Made by a program: the position numbers and the translations under genes
Assembly (NCBI GenBank): GCA_029891345.1
Contig: CM057002.1
Coordinates: 61,494,777 to 61,558,776 of the forward strand
Direction of reading: 5' to 3'
Length of the DNA stretch: 64,000 nt
From: Dryococelus australis
Lineage: Eukaryota > Arthropoda > Insecta > Phasmatodea > Phasmatidae
Shown: piece by piece, positions 59,501 through 64,000 of the stretch
Position numbering within the stretch: position 1 is the stretch's first letter
Layout of the letters: every line of letters starts with the position of its first letter
Notes under the pieces: model-generated
Databases searched by the model: none
Told to the model about the DNA's origin: nothing
The model's input: the letters and a program-made list of their open reading frames with translations, nothing else

Positions 59501-61491
59501 GCCAGCTGTCCCAATAAATAAATAATTTTCAAAAGTACAGTGAACGGCAGTGTATATGATAATGGGATGGAAATGGGTCGTCTTACTTCGGATAGTTCCT
59601 ACTCGTGGTCTCATTCGCTACCTGGATGTCTGAAGGTAGCTGGCCTTGTAGGTTTTAGTTGACTGTACCTGATAAATGTCCTATTGGAAAAGGCTCTTCT
59701 CATACATTGACAAGTTACCTCACTCTTCCCCTAGCCACCGTAGTACAGTCCTCGTGGGAGTATCTTTGCAGTCACTCCCGAGGCACTGTCAGTTTTAAAT
59801 GGCGGGTTAGAGTTGGGATGTTCCCGGAGGTAAGTACTGGTGTTCCAGACACTCCCAGGAATCCCATAGCCTTTGTAAGCACTGTGATCCTGAGAGGTTC
59901 AGACACTCACACTTATTCCGTAGGGAGGAATTAGTTTCGTTATTGAGCCCAATTGAAAACACTTCTAATCTATATGTGAAATGATTAAAGGTGAGTAAAG
60001 AATGACTTCAATCAGTTTAAGTTTGACATAGTGATTTATTGCCGCTAGTGAAAACACTGGGGATCCTCTTCTTATATAATCTAAATAATTTATGATAAAT
60101 TATTAACTAGCTTTACACCAGGTGAAGGCGAATCTGGACTGAATCTCTCCAAAATAACAAACTCATACAAAGTGTCGCAATTCACAGTGACTTAAATTTC
60201 TGGGAGTGATTGTCCAGAGGGGATGTCACGACGACCTGCTATGGCGGAGTCAAGGAAAGACTTGGGTAAAGGGTGCAGGGTGCGGACGATGAGGTTACCT
60301 GCAGACACTTCCCAAGCTGCCGGAGCTAGAGCTGCTGGAGATGGATGAGACTTTGCAAACTGCTGGAACTAGATGGTTGCCCTTCTTCAGGCTGAGAGAG
60401 GTGGAGGTCTTATCCAGACCCAGGAGAGTCCCCGCAACCTCTGTGCGGTCGGCGGGCCAATGAACTTGTCTCAAGAGCGTTTTCAGTATTTCTTATATAG
60501 TCGAAATCTTAGCTTTGTGGCTCTCACAGGGGTGCGGGGGTTGCGAGCATCTCACCACAGGGGTAGGTTAACTCAGGGTAGCGGGCAGTGTCGCGAATTT
60601 CTTATCACCCTGGGTGGAGGCTAACAACAGGTTTACCATCTCTGCTCGAGGCTCTGCTGCTGTGACATCACTGGACGCAAGGGTGCTGTGATCCTGTGGT
60701 GACTCTTTTAAATTCCTTTTTGGTGTCAGCTGGTCCATGGCTTGTCTGGTAAAACAATATCTAGTCGAGAGGGTGGTGACCGCATGCCAAATTCTGGGCT
60801 GGCAGTACAATTTAAATAATTAATCATGTTAATTATTTTCAATGTCTGTAGTTGTCCAACGCATGGAATCAACCCTGTAGCCACTTAAAATCATGTATGC
60901 CACTTCGAACTTGCCCCAAAGCTCTTAGCACTTGCTGATGGAGCAAAGTTGACTCGTAGTGTGCATAGTCGCGCTGCGCAGCAGTGTGGCATGCATCAGT
61001 ACTGAGCACCCCATTTTGCTTATCCAAAATCATTAACACTTTTCAATGTACATAGTGAAATTGTAATTATATTTTTTTAAGTATTTTATTTGCTTTGAAG
61101 GGTATAAATTCCTGGTAGTATAACTGTGGTTAGTATATTATGGTATGAGATTTCTTATGTTGTTTTTTTCCCTTCTATTTAGAAGAGGTCATTTTAATTG
61201 TTATTCCATTACAACCTCATGGAGTCATTGCTGTCGTTGAACTATTGTCATGTTGAAGTAGTACATAGAACAGATTATTGTCTTTCAGATCCCAGAAGCA
61301 GAGGCGTCTGTCCAGGACATAGCCATTGACCCTGAAGGTACTTACATGGCAGCTGTGAACAACCGGGGTCACTGCTATGTGTGGAGTCTGACAGGGGGTG
61401 TCGGGGAAGAACCCACAAAACTCAACCCAAAGCACAAGCTGGATGCTCACAAGCGATACGCCTTGAAGTGCAAATTCAGCCCTGACTCCAC
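40577..61491 (+). CDS. MLST8: MLST8/LST8 (TOR complex WD40 subunit), five coding exons, 3' end outside window
   Basis: Encodes the small seven-bladed WD40 beta-propeller protein that binds the kinase domain of TOR and is shared by TORC1 (growth and nutrient signalling) and TORC2 in the cytoplasm. Seen here: five exons at 40577-40702, 41128-41179, 50314-50476, 58460-58610 and 61289-61491, with GT..AG introns and compatible phases, giving about 231 codons in register with animal LST8. WD-type motifs include [14 protein letters not shown] and VIHLWDL; the stretch around [11 protein letters not shown] is nearly invariant in the family. Animal LST8 is about 310-320 residues, so roughly 80-90 C-terminal residues (last WD repeats) should lie right of position 64000; none were found in 61.5-64 kb. 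No stop or frameshift occurs in any exon, so the gene looks intact and under constraint despite introns up to 9 kb full of transposon remains. Confidence 0.95.
41128..41179 (+). CDS. MLST8: MLST8 coding exon 2 (residues 43-59)
   Basis: A 52-nt exon between acceptor TTAG and donor GTAAGT encodes [17 protein letters not shown], the strand linking the first and second WD repeats. It ends one base into a codon; the next exon supplies GC, giving serine where vertebrates have glycine. Confidence 0.92.
41503..41558 (+). repeat. TTTA tetranucleotide microsatellite
   Basis: About thirteen TTTA units in MLST8 intron 2. Confidence 0.95.
41816..42420 (-). mobile_element. LTR family A, copy 3 (LTR 5' part only)
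   Basis: Aligns with 60386-61000: GTGACATCAC, GTGCTGxxATCC, ATTCTGGxCxGGCAGTACA, and the end GCGCAGCAGTxTGGCATGC. On the minus strand it starts TGACGCATGCCATACTG and includes TATATAAGGAGG near 41.93 kb. The rest of the LTR and internal region is absent. Confidence 0.7.
42690..43180 (-). pseudogene. Endonuclease relic of a Jockey/CR1-type element
   Basis: Minus-strand pieces: [10 protein letters not shown] (43.1 kb), [12 protein letters not shown] (42.99 kb) and [10 protein letters not shown] followed by [13 protein letters not shown] (42.8 kb), corresponding to the YRxP, GDFN and SDHD blocks. The catalytic serine of SDH is replaced by proline. Frameshifts between pieces. Confidence 0.8.
43250..44175 (-). 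pseudogene. Mariner/IS630-type DDE transposase relic
   Basis: Cut-and-paste transposase remnant. Minus-strand pieces in order: a weak N-terminal part (44.17-43.9 kb), then [20 protein letters not shown] (first catalytic Asp, 43.76 kb), [14 protein letters not shown] (43.67 kb, like the VNVWAG block), [12 protein letters not shown] (second Asp, 43.51 kb) and [11 protein letters not shown] (third Asp, 43.43 kb), ending [11 protein letters not shown]. All three acidic positions remain but stops and shifts are frequent. It resembles the arthropod transposases that carry an N-terminal helix-turn-helix domain. No inverted termini found. Confidence 0.75.
45795..45832 (+). repeat. 5' LTR remnant of BEL/Pao 2
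   Basis: TGTTTGGGCCATGGGTCTGT and the bases after it match the start of the 3' LTR at 49177 (TGTTTGGGCCAGGGGTCTGT) to about ATTGCAG/GTTGCAG. Confidence 0.7.
45860..48720 (+). pseudogene. pol remnant of BEL/Pao 2 (RT, RNase H, integrase)
   Basis: Broken frames give, in order: [13 protein letters not shown] (45.92 kb); RT with [16 protein letters not shown] (46.25 kb), [12 protein letters not shown] (46.39 kb) and the catalytic [10 protein letters not shown] (46.61 kb); RNase H region with [14 protein letters not shown] (47.25 kb) and VGNRVREI (47.41 kb); integrase zinc region CIHCF (48.09 kb); [11 protein letters not shown] and GVIYGGPI (48.14-48.19 kb); core with YCDSNLIRA (second Asp region, 48.38 kb) and [16 protein letters not shown] followed by GIKSVK (48.46-48.52 kb), then LNSRHLCPL (48.61 kb). 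The catalytic glutamate position is GGFWEA. Not functional. Confidence 0.88.
49177..49394 (+). repeat. 3' LTR of BEL/Pao 2
   Basis: Starts TGTTTGGGCC after a purine-rich tract (AAGGTGGGCAATAA) and ends GTATAACA; about 218 bases. Confidence 0.7.
49468..49845 (+). repeat. Repeat family D, copy 2
   Basis: Direct partner of 55785-56160 and inverted partner of 38750-39015. Starts about 75 bases after the 3' LTR of BEL/Pao 2. Contains CACAATAAAGTGAGCA and AACGATGGAGGGAAAGTAG. Confidence 0.8.
50314..50476 (+). CDS. MLST8: MLST8 coding exon 3 (second WD repeat into third)
   Basis: A 163-nt exon with acceptor CTGTGACAG and donor GTAGCT. It encodes YQRIRMYDL, then a family-typical asparagine/proline loop, and ends [18 protein letters not shown]. 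The last two bases (AG) are completed by the first base of the next coding exon to give arginine. Confidence 0.95.
51520..52000 (-). mobile_element. LTR family A, internal fragment (copy 4)
   Basis: Matches the 59.4 kb and 17.0 kb segments: TCTCCCATCCCGGGAT for CTCCCTCCCAGGGAGT, then CACTGTAAAGGCTGTCAA as at 17.02 kb and GATGCTAGCTGTC. No LTR attached. Confidence 0.5.
52838..53433. mobile_element. MITE-like element with terminal inverted repeats
   Basis: Left end GGCAGGATTTACAACG, right end (reverse complement) GGCCGGATTTACAACAG; similarity continues loosely for about 60 bases. Subterminal regions are rich in GTCCGTC/GATGGACG repeats, the middle is AT-rich, and there is no ORF. This is the layout of a non-autonomous DNA transposon. 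Confidence 0.65.
54126..54330 (-). mobile_element. LTR family A, diverged LTR fragment (copy 5)
   Basis: Aligns loosely with 60.64-60.80 kb: GAGGCTCTG, GTGCTGxGATC, GGCTTxTGTCAAA/GGCTTGTCTGGTAAA and GACCGCATGxC in the same order. Confidence 0.4.
55370..55480 (+). repeat. Possible tRNA-like sequence or SINE head
   Basis: TGGCCAACTGG fits a polymerase III A-box and about 30 bases on GGTTTTGAGTCC resembles a degraded B-box. No tail or second copy found. Confidence 0.25.
55785..56160 (+). repeat. Repeat family D, copy 3
   Basis: Same blocks as the other two copies (CATGATAAAGTGAGCA, AAGGATGGAGGGGAAAGTAG). No terminal inverted repeats, tRNA boxes or coding frame could be recognised, so the class is unknown. 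Confidence 0.8.
56600..57250 (+). repeat. Gypsy-type 5' LTR
   Basis: Directly upstream of a gag-like frame. Has a TATA-type GCATATAAGTACTG near 56774 and AATAAACATG near 57143 about 370 bases later, as expected for U3, R and U5. A direct repeat (CAGTCTGTCCAGCTCCTTCA and CTGTCCTGTTCCTTCATCAC) follows the TATA. Exact ends and the primer site were not resolved. Confidence 0.45.
57470..58200 (+). pseudogene. Gypsy gag remnant
   Basis: A 128-codon open frame from 57495 with a basic start, [20 protein letters not shown] and a proline-rich linker followed by FLAYLSGQE (capsid start), then broken frames with ANQWF and [15 protein letters not shown]. This order (capsid tryptophan block, then RFRGQ) is that of Gypsy gag. 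No pol follows; the element ends about 260 bases before MLST8 coding exon 4. Confidence 0.55.
58460..58610 (+). CDS. MLST8: MLST8 coding exon 4
   Basis: A 151-nt exon starting after TTAATGCCAG and ending CAGCTG before donor GTGAGC. It encodes the strongly conserved block [22 protein letters not shown] and IHLWDLKTD, ending in NEQL with a complete codon. Confidence 0.96.
58611..61288 (+). other. MLST8 intron 4 (2.7 kb)
   Basis: Mostly a minus-strand copy of LTR family A (59.1-61.0 kb), flanked by about 500 bases of AT-rich sequence on the left and 280 on the right. Confidence 0.8.
59100..61005 (-). mobile_element. LTR family A, copy 6 (most complete)
   Basis: On the minus strand: LTR start TGATGCATGCCACACTGC at about 61005, TATA-type GATTATATAAGAAG near 60.08 kb, AATAAATCAC near 60.04 kb, LTR end near 59.95 kb, a primer-like TTGGGCTCAA, then leader sequence to about 59.1 kb with TGCACTCCCTGGGAGGGA near 59.45 kb. 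LTR about 1.05 kb. No coding region survives, so it could be a LARD-like non-autonomous element. Confidence 0.6.
61289..61491 (+). CDS. MLST8: MLST8 coding exon 5 (last one in window)
   Basis: A 203-nt exon with acceptor TGTCTTTCAG and donor GTATGT. It begins [15 protein letters not shown] and contains [19 protein letters not shown], then [14 protein letters not shown]. The loop between the WD blade and AHKRYAL ([12 protein letters not shown]) is variable in the family. It ends two bases into a codon, so another exon must follow to the right. Confidence 0.94.
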
Positions 61492-62125
61492 GTATGTATT
61501 TTATCTTGCTCGCACTTGATACAGTGATTTTTAATACTGCATTTACCCTAAAGTAATGCAACCATGATTATAATATGACACCTAACTTTTAGACTGAGTG
61601 TATAGGAAAAATGTTTTCATGAAACTAAAAATATTTCATTAAAATCAAAAAATTTCATGTATCAAAAAATATTTGAAATATATGCAGGAACTTACCTTAG
61701 TATACAGAAAATAATTTGAACTTATAATATTTTCTGTTAACTACAGTTAAACTTTGCAGACACTTGTGGTTCCCTAAAATTTGTCTCTATGACCAAGACA
61801 TCAAATAAAAAGTGTATGGTAATCATTTCGACACATGTGGCTCCTCCTAAACGTGAACACTGCGTCCAAACATACTTTGCTAGCTGGGTATATGAAGTCA
61901 TGTTCACGTCTCTGACGAATAATTTATACATTTTTAGTAATGAAATGGAAATTATGTATTAGGGTAATGATGCAGGAAAAATTATGGGACAATAAAAAAT
62001 TAATGGAAAGTAGACTGCAACATCGTGCATTTGCCTTAACACAACAGTGGCAATACAGCCTGTATTTACGCTTCCCGTAAGGAAATTAAACATGTATCAT
62101 ATTTCGGTAATCACAGCCAGCACAT

Positions 62126-62143
62126 AAAAAAAAAAAAAAAAAA
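62126..62143 (+). repeat. A18 homopolymer
   Basis: Run of A in MLST8 intron 5. Confidence 0.9.
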
Positions 62144-62539
62144 GACTTCAAAAAGTTGGATGAGGTGTATTTACGAGATATTGCATTAACAAAATTTTTA
62201 CCCCCAAAAATCCGTATTAAGTGTAATTATTTATAACCATATACAGTGGAAACTCGAACCATCTAACTCGGTTTGACCAAAAGTTCGTGTCCATAGAGCT
62301 TTTTCTGTGGTCCTGACAAAATTCCTATGTAAATAATGGTAAGAAATTCCTTTCTTGCCAAACTCAAAATTTAATTTTTACAGCATCGATCAAACAAAAA
62401 TTTCTGTAGCATTGCCGAAAATTACATGCTCCGATCTCCGATCATTAAACAACAAAGTATTAACAAAACTGTATAAATATCAATGTACTCACTAAGTCAT
62501 ACGAACTTGGTATTGAGGTGTGTCGTACTGTTGTTGTTG

Positions 62540-63130
62540 CTTTGCTGTGGTCGTGTTGGGAAATGCGGTTACCGTGTTGACCACCCTCTTGGCTTTGATG
62601 CGGGAGAGGGGAGTCAAACCCCAGAGTGAGGTGGATGGATATGAATTCCCTCCCAGGGAGTTCCACCTCCCTCACGACTAGGGTTGTCAAGAAGCGGAAC
62701 GCTAGCGGTCCTAGAGGTGTGAATGAGAGCTAGTCGGTAATTACACAAGGATGATGGTGGCAGTGGATGATCTGGCCTGGGGAATGGGGAAAATCTGCAG
62801 TGGCCTCGTCGGTTCGCATGCGGGAATATAGTTGGCCAGGGACTGCCCTTCACGAGGTTTAGGAACGACCTTCGGAGGGAGTCTTAACCCTAATTGTCAT
62901 ATCCTATGCCAACTTGATGATGCAAAAATCTGGTAGATCCACTGTGGTTGGGTGTTGAACCCTCACTAAATCACTGGTAGATAATTTAATTAGGCTTGAA
63001 TGGGGCGGTTTAGCCTGAGTAGGCGTTACTCAGTGGTCAGCAGGTGGAGTTTCAGCTCTTACAGTTTGTGTGTCTTTCGGTTCGAGCTCTGGTGGAGTAA
63101 ATGATCCAGTGGGGACTTGTGGGAAGGCGG
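62540..63130 (-). mobile_element. LTR family A, internal fragment (copy 7)
   Basis: GGGAGTCAAACCCCAGAGTG, then TTCCCTCCCAGGGAGTTCCA and ACTAGGGTTGTCAAG match the block at 59.4-59.5 kb and 17.0 kb. Continues loosely to about 63.1 kb. Confidence 0.5.
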
Positions 63131-64000
63131 TAATATGGAGTCATAACTAGAGTTGTTCCAATACCATGTTTTCCAATACCGATACCGTGATACCACTGCA
63201 GATACCTAGTACCAAAAACCAATACTAATACTCTTCACACTGAATTTTAGAAAAAGTAATACCGTTAATACTACATTAAAAACATTTCCCCTAGACTCAT
63301 TTAAATAAAGAAAATAATGTCTTAAAATACTGTATATTATTTATTGTAATCAGAAACAAAATGCAAGCCATCCTAAAACTTTCAAAACTCTCGGAAAATG
63401 TAAATAATATGACACCAAATGCAAGTCAAATTTTAAATGTCCCGCACGCACTATCAACTAGCGCACGGAGAAGTTATCGATCAGGCAGTGTCATGTCTGT
63501 TGGTTTATGAGGGGAGGGGGTTGACCTCTCCACGCGGCTACCTGTTGGCGACACCTTGCACATGTGGCAAATGTCTGACTTTTAAAGTAATTAATCATAT
63601 TTTACTGAAAGAAAACTTGTAATTTCGAGACACAAATGAGGCAATTATAATTAATTTCTTCACTGTCTTTAATAATTAATCATTCAAAACCACGTCCTCT
63701 GATTTTCCCTGTCACGAGTTACACTGCACTCGGCTCGGTGCTTACCTATCCATTATTAGACGGCAAAAGGTGTCGAATAGGCACTTATGTATTATCAGTT
63801 TATTCAAAGACGTGTGTCTATTAAAATAAATTAATATAAATCCTCCGATTTCCCCTCAAGAAGTTACTGAAAATGAACACTTGTTATACAAGTCACTCGA
63901 TGTTCAAACAATTTTTTGCTTACAAGTGGTAGAGTATATGCTTTTGGGCATATAATTTTATTCACGAAGATGCTGCCATTTGAGTTAAATAAATATTAAG

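Larger units (their letters stand above)
61492..64000 (+). other. MLST8 intron 5, partial
   Basis: Runs to the window edge. It contains an A17-18 tract near 62126, a family A internal fragment (62.54-63.13 kb) and a short stretch rich in ATACC near 63.16-63.23 kb. No further MLST8 exon was recognised. Confidence 0.7.

Noticed and set aside
63160-63235. ATACC-rich stretch as the end of a hAT-type element
   Set aside because: Only one end is visible and the motif is simple sequence.
1-64000. Bacterial-style systems (CRISPR, toxin-antitoxin, defence islands, operons)
   Set aside because: Sequence is eukaryotic; no direct-repeat/spacer array, ribosome binding sites or compact gene runs occur.

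Overview
This is a eukaryotic nuclear window, most likely from an arthropod (insect or crustacean; I cannot place it more closely). The signs are small coding exons with GT..AG borders, introns of 9 to 17 kb, low gene density, AT-rich non-coding DNA, tRNA-derived SINEs, BEL/Pao and Gypsy-type LTR elements and CR1/Jockey-type non-LTR elements. I see no operon, CRISPR array, phage or bacterial-type gene.

Two conserved host genes are present, arranged head to head. On the minus strand is a PITPNC1/rdgB-beta type phosphatidylinositol transfer protein gene: exons at 25467-25615 and 8265-8353 join in phase across a 17 kb intron, and an 8-nt candidate microexon lies at 6187-6194. Its first exon (right) and the rest of its 3' part (left) were not found. 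On the plus strand is the gene for MLST8/LST8, the WD40 subunit of the TOR kinase complexes. Five coding exons (40577-40702, 41128-41179, 50314-50476, 58460-58610, 61289-61491) join in frame and give about 231 of an expected 310-320 residues; the C-terminal exons lie beyond the right edge.

Nearly everything else is mobile-element debris. (1) 0.4-2.1 kb: plus-strand copy of a large LTR family (family A), with minus-strand relatives at 16.8-18.9, 41.8-42.4, 51.5-52.0, 54.1-54.3, 59.1-61.0 and 62.5-63.1 kb. (2) 6-30 kb: SINEs; a decayed CR1/Jockey RT (9.4-11.3 kb) split by a BEL/Pao element (11.3-16.6 kb) with gag, decayed pol, short LTRs and a primer-binding site; and a Gypsy deletion derivative (19.3-21.7 kb) with a PHD-like cysteine/histidine cluster ahead of gag. 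(3) 32-39 kb: satellite-like repeats, a CR1-like element with esterase, endonuclease and RT pieces (33.1-35.9 kb), a second fragment of it (37.0-37.5 kb) and a fold-back element with nested inverted repeats (37.5-38.4 kb). (4) MLST8 introns: a mariner-like transposase relic, an endonuclease relic, a second BEL/Pao element (45.8-49.4 kb) with most of its 5' part deleted, a three-copy unclassified repeat (family D), a MITE-like element (52.8-53.4 kb) and a Gypsy LTR plus gag (56.6-58.2 kb).

The most unusual items are the nested fold-back element, the possible 8-nt microexon, the PHD-like cluster in the Gypsy element, family D and the palindromic satellite at 32.5-33.1 kb. All comparisons were made by eye; coordinates of repeat edges are approximate.
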